Shown here: piece after piece, positions 43,261 through 53,535 of the stretch
How positions within the stretch are numbered: position 1 is the first letter of the stretch
How the letters are laid out: every line of letters starts with the position of its first letter
Assembly (NCBI GenBank): GCA_964019055.1
Contig: OZ025208.1
Span: forward strand, 15,809,457 to 15,873,456
Length of the DNA stretch: 64,000 bases
Direction of reading: 5' to 3'
DNA from: Anthopleura xanthogrammica
Taxonomy: Eukaryota > Cnidaria > Anthozoa > Actiniaria > Actiniidae
The notes under the pieces: generated by a model
What the model saw: the letters and a program-made list of their open reading frames with translations, nothing else
Database searches by the model: none
What the model was told of the DNA's origin: nothing
Program-made: the position numbers and the translations under genes

Positions 43261-43734
43261 TAATTCCCATGTAAGACCATGTATCATTTCCTTGAGTATT
43301 TCTTTATTTGCCAGTTACATTCAAATTAATATGGATGAAACTCGAATCATGAATGACATACGTAAAGAAAGCACTACTGTAGCAAGAATAAAACTATAGT
43401 GTGGAAGGCATCATTGCAAAGATAACTTATCCAACTCATTGATGTTAAAAAGATACACAATAGAAATCATAACTAACCAATACAGTACAATACAACTGTG
43501 GAGAGTTCTGTAATTCTGATACAAAATCCTATAATATTACACCCAGACAAATACTATGCCTCCCAAGTGAGTTTGGTTGCCCCTGACAACATGCACATAA
43601 AATCTCTTTATTTAAGTGTCTAGGTATTCCAGTGCTTTCGCACTAATTTGGGACACTTTTCACTCACACACACTACCACTACACATTCAATATGCTGTGC
43701 ACACAACACTCAACTCACATGTTGATTTTCATGG

Positions 43735-43905
43735 AGGGAGGAAACTGGAGAAGCCGGAGAAAACCCTCGTAGCAGAAGAGAGAACAACTTATCAAACAAA
43801 CTCAATTCACATGTGGTGTCTGCAGGGCTTGAACCACTGACCTGAACCTTTGGAACCACAGTGGTGAAAGGCGACGCATATTAGAAGGGTACGCCACCCA
43901 TGCTA
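43735..43905 (-). mobile_element. Reverse-oriented SINE in DCAF13 intron 2 (copy 2)
   Basis: Orthologous to the insertion at 31955-32120; the reverse complement holds GGTTCAAGCCCTGCAG and GGGTTTTCTCCGG. Confidence 0.75.
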
Positions 43906-44248
43906 CCCATTTCACTGACAAAAATTTGTAACTTTGTCTGTTGCCCCAAAATCAACTGAAAAGCTTAGTAAAGGAATAAGATAAATGCTCATGCACCCAG
44001 CATGCAGGAAATGTGGTCAGCATTTTTAATATTTAATATTTTAATCATAGGTTGGAGATGACAAGGTAGTCAAGAAGTGGAGTATGGATCAGTGTCTGGA
44101 CACAGTCACTACAAACACTAACCTAGAACCATTAAACACAATAATAGGAAAGGTAAGTCTGGTGCTGAGAAATAGATAATATACAGTAGATGCTAAAGAT
44201 ACGCTGACTTTTCAAATGTCTGCACGTATAGGGATGTTTGGATTCCTG

Positions 44249-44610
44249 ATCACAGATCTGAAGTACAGTAGCTAGTGTGCACTGTTTAATTGATCTCACT
44301 AGTATTCTATAATTATTGTAAACAAGAAGATGATATGTGATCACAGATCTGAAGTACAGTAGCTAGTGTGCACTGTTTAATTGATCTCACTAGTATTCTA
44401 TAATTATTGTAAACAAGAAGATATGTGATCACAGATCTGAAGTACAGACTAGCTAGTGTGCACTGTTTAATTGATCTCACTAGTATTCTATAATTATTGT
44501 AAACAAGAAGATATGTGATCACAGATCTGAAGTACAGTAGCTAGTGTGCACTGTTTAATTGATCTCACTAGTATTCTATAATTATTGTAAACAAGAAGAT
44601 ATGTGATCAG
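44249..44610. repeat. 88-bp tandem repeat, about four units (copy 2)
   Basis: Unit contains GATCACAGATCTGAAGTACA, GTGCACTGTTTAATTGATCT and CTATAATTATTGTAAACAAG. Copy 1 has one unit (about 32461-32560) and copy 3 about seven (61338-61945). Confidence 0.95.
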
Positions 44611-45387
44611 AGATCAAAACGTCTATATGTAAACATTTACATGTAACAAATCAAAGAGAACAAGTAAGATGACCAAATTTAAAAATTCGTAAATAACTAA
44701 AGGATAAACCATCGGAAAGTTGTTTTTTACCATAACAAGGTCAAAAAAAAGATCCAAAAACGATCAAGCGCACGCTGGCGCCATTACACGAGCGATTCAT
44801 CATTCTCTCCATGTGTCTTCTTATTTACCACAGCTCTCGACCAATCAGTGCACCAGGAATTTCACAATTTTGGTAAAAAAACTTCATATACATTACTCCT
44901 GACTGCAATTTCAAGATATTTACTGCTAAAGATACACATCGTATTGCAATTGCTATAAAATAAGCAAAAATCAACTTCTAGATTCCAATTGGAGTTTATT
45001 TATTTATTTTTTATTTAATCAATTTGCCAAATTTAAAGGCAGGTGATAAACAATAGAACATTAAGTCCCCTACAAGGCGTATCACCCGAACCCAACCCAT
45101 GTAAAATATACTAACCATCCCTCAAAGAAACCCTTAAGAAAAATATAATTAATGAATAAGGAAATATAAGAAGAAAAAAAATTTGCGAAAATTATAATTA
45201 TAATAATGCTGTGTGAAAAGAGGACTATAATCTATTAATCTATTGATAGACCCTTCCGATTATCAGTTCAGTTATCGTATATGATAATTATTTTTAGTAT
45301 TGAAAAAGAATTAAGGTTCAGAATTCGAAATGACAAAGTTGTCGACAAACTAACTAAATGGTATAGTATACTGTACATAGAGCACTC

Positions 45388-46443
45388 ACTGGGTTGCCTG
45401 TACAAGAGCTTGCCCACTCGCCAATCCTATTTACTCTTTATTATTTCACACAAAAGTGTTCCTTTTGGGTTCAATTAAAGTCCCCCTTTATAAAAAACAT
45501 TTTAAATTCTAGTAAGACATTAGTGTTGCGTTACTGACTCGTCAACGCGTATTAGATTTCTACTTGACCTACTTGAGTACCTTTCAAGACTAGCTGATGA
45601 AATAAACAGATCTATTTCAGTATCGAAACTGTTCACTGTAAAACAAACGTTTTATCAATGTAAATACTCTTAGCCAAAATGTGTTTAACTGGTAATTTGT
45701 TTTTCCCTCAGTTTTTTGTATTTTCATAAATGGAAATATTCAACAAGGAGTCTTGTAGATCACTATCAGCTCGTCTGACTTCTACAAGTTCTTGGAGTCA
45801 GCTTTCATCAAAGCTTTGTTTGTCACTCTTTTTGTAGTTAGTCTCAGTATATTTTTTTGTATCTGAGATCTGGTAAGATCTAGTTTGATCATAGCTAGAT
45901 ATTTAATAGATTCTCTTAGTCTATTTTGACTAGTTTGTCTAGTTTTACGATTCTCATACCGTAGTTTGATCATAGATTCTCAAAGATAGCTCATAGATAC
46001 TCAGACTTCTCTCTTTGAGTACGTGGACCAACCCGTTCCAAAATCGCTCAATAACATTTTTTAGTGTGGGTCTACCACGTACGGCGTGTGCGTTTGTAAG
46101 TAGTTTAAGCGTACCGTTAAAAAAGCTAAAGACAATGGTAGGCCACGTGCCTACAGACAACATACCTCACGAACCTTGAACGAATGAATTAATGGGAACC
46201 AAACACCGAAAGCTATAAATACCTCGTGCTCGATATCATGTGGCAAATTCTATTAAATTGTCGATCATATTTGTACACAAATACATAACACAACACAACC
46301 TCATTGGACAGACTAATGCTATGGTTACAAGTTTTCGACCAATCATGACGTGTGACGTCACAATAGACATTATGGTCTACCTGAAGCCCGAAAAAGAAAA
46401 ATGGCCCTCATTTTAAGACTGGTTTGCTACACAGGCAACTTAG
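45388..46443. mobile_element. About 1.05-kb insertion in copies 2 and 3, possibly a transposon
   Basis: Copy 1 lacks this segment between the intron 3 start and its TRIM gene, whereas copies 2 and 3 (62540-63612) have it. The ends carry GGTTGCCTGTACAAG and CTACACAGGCAACTTAG, a short imperfect inverted repeat. The interior has a TATA-like CTATAAATA and a CRE-like TGTGACGTCACA. Frames at 45954-46163 and 63122-63331 match each other, but only because the block is recent. Confidence 0.5.
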
Positions 46444-46458
46444 TAATAATAGCCAATT

Positions 46459-48603
46459 CTACTTTACACACCAGACACCAGAACACCACGTACTAACTAA
46501 TAACTGACCATCCTTTAAAACAGTTATATATCGAGGGTCGTTGATTACATCACAAGTCCTTCCTACAAAACGACCATCCAATGTGAATTTTTGTATGCGG
46601 TTATTAACATAATCACACACCAGTAGATGATGGTCGTTATCAATAGCCAGGCCCCATGGTCTATCCAGCTGACCATTAGCTTTGCCTTTACCACCAATCG
46701 TCGATATTCTAGTCGGTACGTTACCTTTCTTCTCAAATACATGAATAACGTCATTACTATAATCACTGACGTAAAACAGTCCATCATGTGTTATCACATC
46801 AACTGGAACAAACTTGTCCTGTGTTGTCAAACCAAACTGATATTGATAGTCACCGTCTCTTGTGAACACTTGAACACGATGGTTATTACCATCACATGCA
46901 ATGATGTTACCATCGTCATCAACGTGGACTCCTTGTGGATAACGCAATTCTCCATCCCTGTTACCTTGGTTACCAAAGGTCTTTACTAATGTCCCTGTTG
47001 TAGTGTTCACTATACATATTCTATGATTATTTCTATTTACTATGACTAAATCTGTATCATTCAGAAATGCTAAGCCGTGAGGATAAGACAATTGTCCCTG
47101 TGAACTACCTTTACTACCATACGTCAGTAAGAGATCTCCATCAGTGGTCAATACATGGACACAATGAGAAGAACAATTTGCAACAGCGATCCTGCTATTG
47201 TCTTTGTTTACTGCTATACCTCCTAATATACTAGATCGTTTCTTTACACCTTTCATGTTAAACTGTCCTGTTGTTCTCATCTCTTGTGGTTTGACATTCA
47301 CCACTAGTGGACTGTTAGATACATGATTCCCATTCACTTGAACCTCTGCTGTCAACTGACCAGCTACTTTAGCCATGAATTCAACTTCTACTTTACCATC
47401 AGTTCTCACATATTTCTTTTCTATTTTCGCATTTTCTTCAGGCTTGATTCGAATGTCTATAACATCCCTTGGATCATGATTGAGTTCTCTTGTAAAGGTT
47501 TTTGTTAGCAATATCAGCTTTTCTTTCTTTAAAGCTTCTGTCTCAGATTTCACCTCAATAGTGCTCTTCGTATGGTCTGTTTTGAAATGGGTTCGTATTT
47601 CTCCCAGCCCTGATTTCACTTCTTGCACTAGCTGTTCGTTAGGAACGAACTCAACTCGAGAAGAAAGAGGAATGTGGTTGAAGATGAATTGCTTTGAGCA
47701 TTGTGTCTCTTGAATGTTCATCATTTCACTTGGCAGTCCTCTTTCCATCACATTCTTGATGTATTCCTTGACGGCTGGAATATGATGAATTATATTCAAG
47801 TTTGTTGTGGCTGTGTCCAACTTCTCATCGATTTGTCTCAGCAATTCTCGTTCGTTTTCTTGTAGCATTTCGATAAACTTCTTGGTTTTGTCTTTGACTT
47901 CCTTTTTGGCTTTTTCTCCTTGTTGTTTGATTGCGTTGGCAATCTTTTCTTGTTGTTGCTTTTCCTTGTCATTTAATCTCAACTGCTCCAGTACCTGCAG
48001 ATGCTTTGACAATACAGCTTTCTTCGTCGAAGCAAACTTATCTAATGACATTGTCTTATGATCCTTGTGATCGTGTTTCCAGCATGTCACGCAAATCATG
48101 TCATCACAATCTTCACAGAATGATTCTAGCCTGTGATGAGGGTGACTTTTACAAGGATTTTCTCTTGTCATTATGAACTCAATATCTTCTTTCTTCAAAT
48201 CAGCCAGACGAACGACCTTGTGATCTTTGATGAAGAACGAATGGTAGTTTCGACATTCTTGACACAGTGAGTGATCACAATCAAAACAATACCAAGATGC
48301 TGTGGAATGACTCTCAGAAACAGAACAAACCTTTTCTCCTTCTACCAACGCCAGACCCTTCAAGATTCTTGAATGTAGTAGACTTGGCTGTAGATCTTCG
48401 ACGCTGCTTGGTTCTGGCAGAGGAGTTTGTGATTGACATCGAGGACAATTGAAGACGTTGACTTCCTCGATCAGCTCGGAGTGTCTTTTGATGCAAGGTT
48501 TACAAAATATGTCAAAACACGGCAAAATCTTGGGCTCAATAAGTGTATCATTACACAAAGAACATTGGACTTCTTTCTTAAGATCGGCGACAAACGATTC
48601 CAT
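46459..48603 (-). CDS. TRIM-type RING / B-box / filamin / NHL protein B, intronless
   Basis: Paralogue of TRIM A with 714 residues and an unbroken frame from MESFVADLKK to GVWCVK. It has the same domain order and the same His-to-Asp change in the RING (LPCFDIFC). Differences from A are spread through the coiled coil, filamin repeat and NHL propeller, for example KKRSSILGGIAVNKDN where A has KIGYGSLRDIAVNRDN. It lies antisense in intron 3 of the decayed DCAF13 copy 2, followed on its 5' side by a further TRIM unit. It is probably a functional ligase because the frame is intact although its host is not. Confidence 0.92.
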   Translation of the reverse strand: MESFVADLKKEVQCSLCNDTLIEPKILPCFDIFCKPCIKRHSELIEEVNVFNCPRCQSQTPLPEPSSVEDLQPSLLHSRILKGLALVEGEKVCSVSESHSTASWYCFDCDHSLCQECRNYHSFFIKDHKVVRLADLKKEDIEFIMTRENPCKSHPHHRLESFCEDCDDMICVTCWKHDHKDHKTMSLDKFASTKKAVLSKHLQVLEQLRLNDKEKQQQEKIANAIKQQGEKAKKEVKDKTKKFIEMLQENERELLRQIDEKLDTATTNLNIIHHIPAVKEYIKNVMERGLPSEMMNIQETQCSKQFIFNHIPLSSRVEFVPNEQLVQEVKSGLGEIRTHFKTDHTKSTIEVKSETEALKKEKLILLTKTFTRELNHDPRDVIDIRIKPEENAKIEKKYVRTDGKVEVEFMAKVAGQLTAEVQVNGNHVSNSPLVVNVKPQEMRTTGQFNMKGVKKRSSILGGIAVNKDNSRIAVANCSSHCVHVLTTDGDLLLTYGSKGSSQGQLSYPHGLAFLNDTDLVIVNRNNHRICIVNTTTGTLVKTFGNQGNRDGELRYPQGVHVDDDGNIIACDGNNHRVQVFTRDGDYQYQFGLTTQDKFVPVDVITHDGLFYVSDYSNDVIHVFEKKGNVPTRISTIGGKGKANGQLDRPWGLAIDNDHHLLVCDYVNNRIQKFTLDGRFVGRTCDVINDPRYITVLKDGQLLVSTWCSGVWCVK

Positions 48604-48679
48604 GTTAGCAAGAGTCGAGGGAGTTGGCTGAAGAATGAATGTTGTTTGTGAATCTATTTTCAGACGATTCGTGGAAATT

Positions 48680-48716
48680 AGCGTGACCCTTAAATTCCTA
48701 GAACTGATGTCACGCT
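48680..48716 (-). promoter_or_regulatory. Conserved inverted repeat upstream of TRIM B
   Basis: AGCGTGAC and GTCACGCT arms, as in front of TRIM A, 77-113 bp before the ATG. Confidence 0.5.
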
Positions 48717-49263
48717 ATGAATGCATAAATTAAGGGAGCATATTTTTTTTTGTTATTTTCTCGTGTTACTTATTTCTCGTATGAATGAATGAATGTTTGG
48801 TCGATGGATTCATAGAATGAACAAATTTACGAGTGGAATTAATGAATGAATAAATAAATAAATGGATGAATAAATGAATTCGAATGCAATAACAAATATG
48901 TTCCCGCAACTTTTTGACACCACAGTTCTGATAATTCACTTTTAATTACTGACTATTCGATCTGAAATTGCGATACAGTTAATTCCTTGGTTACTGATCT
49001 GAACGAATATATTCCTATGATTCACTTAAGGTTTGCTAAGCTAAATCCTTATACTAAATACTAACACACTTACTTCTGTGGTCGATAGTATCTTGGTTGA
49101 ACTTACAAGTTATACATTGATTAATTCCCTGTTAGTGATATATGTGTTTCTCTGGTGTTCTACTCAAAAAACTGAATAGAATATGAAACTTGATCATTAT
49201 GTAATCAATGTCAAACATTCATCAATCAAGTTCTGTTAACGAAACAAAATTAATGAATGTATG

Positions 49264-49395
49264 CTCGAACGAAAGGGTGAATGAATGAATGAAACGAATG
49301 AATGAATGAATGAATGAATGAATGAATGAATGAATGAATGAATGAATGAATGAATGAATGAATGAATGAATGAATGAATGAATGAATGAATGTAT
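49264..49395. repeat. (AATG)n microsatellite
   Basis: About 30 AATG units upstream of TRIM B. Degenerate AATG-rich sequence is also found upstream of TRIM A (35430-35640) and TRIM C (53060-53320), so the simple repeat expanded here after duplication. Confidence 0.95.
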
Positions 49396-49602
49396 GAAAA
49401 AATCAATGAACATGAGCGCTATATGAATAAATTTATCATTTATCATGAATAAAATGATTGAAAGAAAGAATAAACGAATCTAAATGAATTTTTTTTAAAT
49501 GTCTAAGAATGCACGACCATACAAATAAAATCCACAACCTTCAGAGCAATATTTCTTACGCCGCAAAAACTAGAAACTATAGAACATTCCTGAATTCCCT
49601 CG

Positions 49603-49713
49603 AATAACCACGAAACAATTGCTCCAAGTCGAGGTTAGTGTTGGTAAAATACCGTAAATGTATGAACACATGAAGTCCAACCTCAACTAGGAGCCATTGT
49701 TTCGTGATCACTC
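49603..49713. repeat. Hairpin upstream of TRIM B
   Basis: Arms with ACCACGAAACAATTGCTCC and GGAGCCATTGTTTCGTG. Related to the hairpins at 35779-35889 and 53452-53535. Confidence 0.7.
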
Positions 49714-49939
49714 ACACGTGATGAATTGGGGAAAGGGTTATAATCATGAGGGTCATGTGATATGGAATGATATCATTGAAAATGAAGTTCGGAGAAAACA
49801 ATGCCTATGCTAAGTTGCACAGACGATTTTATTTTGTATAATCAACTTAATGTTACAAGTTAACAATAGACTCCTAAAGGAGTTGAATGTTACAGTCAAA
49901 CAACAGGACTGACAAACTACGAAATGATAATAGCTAATT

Positions 49940-50083
49940 CTACTTTACACACCAGACACCAGAACCAAACGTACTAACTAATAACTGAACCTCCTTTAAA
50001 ACAGTTATATATTGAGGATCCTTGATTACATCACAAGTCCTTCCTACAAAACAACCATCCAATGTGAATTTTTGTACGCGGTT
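49940..50083 (-). pseudogene. TRIM 3'-end fragment (last NHL repeat)
   Basis: Encodes the last about 47 residues of a TRIM paralogue (FTLDG, RTCDVIKDPQYITV, GVWCVK then stop), then breaks off into a SINE 3' tail (AAAATCAACTTCTAAATTCC). A deleted additional TRIM unit between B and C is the simplest reading. Confidence 0.85.
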
Positions 50084-50243
50084 AAAAAGCAAAAATCAAC
50101 TTCTAAATTCCAATTGGAGTTTAGTTACACCATCATTATTATTATTATTCTATTAAATAAGAATTAAGGATCAGAAATCACAAAAAGGTGTTGAGAAACT
50201 AACTAAATAATAAAGTATGCATAGACATTAATAATAGCTAATT

Positions 50244-52205
50244 CTACTTTATACACCAGATATAAGAAAGCAACGTACTGACTAATAACTGACCATCCTT
50301 TAAAACAGTTATATAGGTAGGGTTGTTGATTAAATCACAATTCCTTCCAATAAAACGACCATCCAATGTGAATTTTTGTACACGGGCATTAAAATAATCA
50401 CACACCAGTAGATGATGATCATTATCAATAGCCAGGCCCAATGGTCCATTCAGCTGACCATTACCTTTGCCTTTACCACCAATCGTCGATATTCTAGTCG
50501 GAACGTTACATTTCTTCTCAAATACATGAATAACGTGATTAGTAAAATCACTGGCGTACAGCAGTCCATCATGTGTTATCACATCACGTGGATCAAACTC
50601 GTTCTGTGTTGTCAAACCAAACTGATATTGATAGTCACCGTCGCTTGTGAACACTTGAACACGATGATTACCATTATCGCACACAATGATGTTACCATTG
50701 TCATAAACGTGGACTCCCCGTGGATTAAGCAATTCTCCATCCCTGTTACCTCGGGTACCAAAGGTCCTTACTAATGTCCCAGTTGTAGTGTTCACTATAC
50801 ATATTCTATGATTACCGTTATCTGCTATGACTAAATCTGTATCATTCAGAAATAATAAGCCGTGAGGAGAAGACAATTGCCCCTGTGCACTACCTTCACT
50901 ACCATACGTCAGTAAGAGATCTCCATCAGTGGTGAATACATGGACACAGTTAGAAGAACAATTTGCAACAGCGATCCTACTATTGTCTCTGTTTACTGCT
51001 ATACCTGTCAACAAGCTAGGTCCTATGTTTACAGCTTTCATGTTAAACTCTCCTGTTGTTCTCATCTCTTGTGGTTTAAAATTCACCTCCAGTGGACTGT
51101 TAGATACATGATTCCCATTCACTTGAACCTCTGCTGTCAACTGACCAGCTACTTTAGCCATGAATTCAACTTCTACTTTTCCATCAGTTCTCACATATTT
51201 CTTTTCTATTTTCACATTTTCTTCAGGCTTGATTTGAACGTCTATAACATCCCTTGGATCATGATTGAGTTCTCCTGTAGAGGTTTTAGTTACCAATATC
51301 AGCTTTTGTTTCTTCAAAGCTTCTGTCTCAGATTTCACCTCAATAGTGCTCTTCGTATGGTCCGTTTTGGGCCAAGGTTGTATTTCTCCCAACCCTGAAT
51401 TCACTTCTTGAACCAGTTGTTCATTAGGAACGAACTCAACACGAGAGGAGAGTGGAATATGATCGAAGATGAATTTCTGCGAGCATTGTGTCTTGTGAAT
51501 GTTGATCATTTCACTTGCCAGTCCTCTTTCCATCACATTCTTGATGTATTCCTTGACGGCTGGAATATGATGAATTATATTCAAGTTTGTTGTGGCTGTG
51601 TCCATCTTGTCATCGATTTGTCTCACCAATTCTCTTTCGTTTTCTTGTAGCATTTCGATAATCTTCTTGGTTTTGTCTTTGACTTCTTTTTTGGCTTTTT
51701 CTCCTTGTTGTTTGATTGTGTTAGCAATCTTTTCTTGTTGTTGCTTTTCCTTGTCATCTAATCTCAACTGCTCCAGTACCTGCAGATGCTTTGATAATAC
51801 AGCTTTCTTCATCGAAGCAAACTTATCTAATGACATTGTCTTATGATCCTTGTGATCGTGTTTCCAGCATGTCACGCAAATCATGTCATCACAATCTTTA
51901 CAGAATGATTCTAGCCTGTGATGAGGGTGACTTTTACAAGGATTTTCTCTCGTTATTATAAACTCAATATCTTCTTTCTTCAAATCAGCCAGACGAACGA
52001 CCTTGTGATCTTTGATGAAGAACGAATGGCTCTTCTCGCATTCTTGACACAGCGAGTGATCACAATCAAAACAATACAAAGATGCTGTGGAATGACTGTC
52101 AGAAACAGAACAAACCTTTTCTCCTTCTACTAACGCCAGGCCCTTCAAGATTCTTGAATATAGTAGACTTGGATGTAGATCTTCGACGCTGCTTGGTTCT
52201 GGCAT
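50244..52205 (-). CDS. TRIM C, B-box / coiled coil / filamin / NHL part, RING removed by a transposon
   Basis: An open frame of 653 residues covers everything after the RING: B-box 1, B-box 2, coiled coil, filamin repeat and NHL propeller, ending DGQLLVSTLLSYIWCIK. Its ATG is supplied by the inserted element, whose end reads ACTATG directly before CCAGAACCA, so the product would start MPEPSSVEDL. The upstream RING exon is cut off at 52696. If expressed, it would be a TRIM without ligase activity that could compete with A and B through the coiled coil; that is inference. No internal stops or frameshifts, so the disruption looks recent. Confidence 0.8.
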   Translation of the reverse strand: MPEPSSVEDLHPSLLYSRILKGLALVEGEKVCSVSDSHSTASLYCFDCDHSLCQECEKSHSFFIKDHKVVRLADLKKEDIEFIITRENPCKSHPHHRLESFCKDCDDMICVTCWKHDHKDHKTMSLDKFASMKKAVLSKHLQVLEQLRLDDKEKQQQEKIANTIKQQGEKAKKEVKDKTKKIIEMLQENERELVRQIDDKMDTATTNLNIIHHIPAVKEYIKNVMERGLASEMINIHKTQCSQKFIFDHIPLSSRVEFVPNEQLVQEVNSGLGEIQPWPKTDHTKSTIEVKSETEALKKQKLILVTKTSTGELNHDPRDVIDVQIKPEENVKIEKKYVRTDGKVEVEFMAKVAGQLTAEVQVNGNHVSNSPLEVNFKPQEMRTTGEFNMKAVNIGPSLLTGIAVNRDNSRIAVANCSSNCVHVFTTDGDLLLTYGSEGSAQGQLSSPHGLLFLNDTDLVIADNGNHRICIVNTTTGTLVRTFGTRGNRDGELLNPRGVHVYDNGNIIVCDNGNHRVQVFTSDGDYQYQFGLTTQNEFDPRDVITHDGLLYASDFTNHVIHVFEKKCNVPTRISTIGGKGKGNGQLNGPLGLAIDNDHHLLVCDYFNARVQKFTLDGRFIGRNCDLINNPTYITVLKDGQLLVSTLLSYIWCIK

Positions 52206-52700
52206 AGTTAATGGAGTGGAATGGTTTGGAAACCTATTGTTCTAGGTTTTTGTTTGGCGAGCGATGTTGAAACGTACCATCACGTGATATTGACCGTGCA
52301 CAATGAACCAAAGCAAGTATGGCTGAAAATACTAGTTTCTGTACTGTTTTCATGTACGATCATTTTGAAAGTGTAAAATTTTCATTCTAAGATTACAAAG
52401 AAGAGGATAAATAATTCCGCGCAGATACAGTTAAGTTACTAGATGATAGATAAGAAAGCGTTCAAAAAGGTGATTACCCTTTTCAGTAAACAATTAATTT
52501 TTATCATATAGAATTAATTAAGAAATATCTCCTATTTTAGAACATTTTTAAGGAAAAAACGTCTATGTTCTCTAATTTACGATGAACAAACGCTGCAACT
52601 TTTTCTTCTCTGTGCACGGTCAACGTCATATAACAATAGAAAAGGTTGAACAAAAACCTAGAACAATAGGTTTCCAAACCATTCCACTCCATTAACTATG
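52203..52700. mobile_element. 498-bp MITE with perfect 52-bp inverted ends, inserted in TRIM C
   Basis: Starts CATAGTTAATGGAGTGGAAT and ends with its exact reverse complement; the match runs about 52 bp without mismatch. GTTCTGG flanks both sides (52196-52202 and 52701-52707), a 7-bp target-site duplication (8 bp if one base of the end is counted). A second inner inverted repeat (GACCGTGCAC and GTGCACGGTC) lies deeper. No transposase frame. The matching site in TRIM A and TRIM B is empty. Superfamily not settled; hAT-like is possible given an 8-bp reading. Confidence 0.92.
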
Positions 52701-52893
52701 GTTCTGGTAGAGAAGTTTGTGATTTACATCGAGGACAGTTGAAGACGTTGACTTCCTCGATCAGCTCGGCGTGTCTTTTGATGCAAGGCTTACAATATGT
52801 GTCAAAACACGGCAAGATCTTGGGCTCAATAAGTGTATCATTACACAAAGAACATTGGACTTCCTTCTTAAGATCATCGACAAACGATTCCAT
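52696..52893 (-). pseudogene. TRIM C RING fragment (5' part)
   Basis: From the shared start MESFVDDLKK through the RING (CSLCNDTLIEP, LPCFDTYC, CPRC) to SLPEP, where the inserted element contributes an immediate TAG. This gives a 65-residue RING-only frame. The frame can be extended upstream to 53094, but the start at 52893 matches the paralogues. The inverted repeat conserved upstream of A and B is also present (52970-52998). Confidence 0.85.
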
Positions 52894-52969
52894 GTTAGCA
52901 AGAGTCGAGGGAGTCGGCTGAAGAATGAATGTTGTTTGAGAATCTGTTTTCAGACGATTTATGGAAATT

Positions 52970-52998
52970 AGCGTGACCCTTAAAAGTGTCGTCACGCT
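52970..52998 (-). promoter_or_regulatory. Conserved inverted repeat upstream of TRIM C RING
   Basis: AGCGTGAC and GTCACGCT with a 13-bp spacer; the spacer is shorter than in A and B while the arms are unchanged. Confidence 0.5.
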
Positions 52999-53451
52999 AT
53001 GTATGCATAAATTAAAAGTGTATATATTTTTTGTCATTTCCACGTGTTTCTTATTTCTCGTACGGATGAATGAATGTTTGATCGATGGATTCATAGAACG
53101 AACGAATTTAAAAATGGAATTTATGAATGAATGAAGGAAGGAATAAATGAGTGAACGAATGGATGGATGAAGGAAGGAAGGAATGAAGGAAAGAGTGAGT
53201 AAATGAAAGAATGAATTGATGAATGAAAAAATGAATGAATATGAGTGCTATATGAATAAATTTATTATTTATCCGATGAATAAATGATTGAAGGAATGAA
53301 CGGAAACAAAGAATGCATGACCATACAATTAAAAGTCACAACCTTCAGAGCAATATTTCTTATGCTTGCAAAAACTTCAAGCAAGAGAAAATGAACTAAG
53401 TAGTTTATTTTCTCTTGCTCCAAAGTATAGACCTTTCCCAAATTCTCTTAA

Positions 53452-53535
53452 GTGACCACGAAACGATGCTTCCGAGTCGAGGTCGGATTTGATAAGTCAA
53501 GTCTAACCTCGACTTCGAGCCATTGTTTCGTGGTT
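53452..53535. repeat. Hairpin upstream of TRIM C RING
   Basis: GTGACCACGAAACGATGCTT pairs with GAGCCATTGTTTCGTGGT, and the inner AGTCGAGGT pairs with ACCTCGACT. Third member of this hairpin set. Confidence 0.7.
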
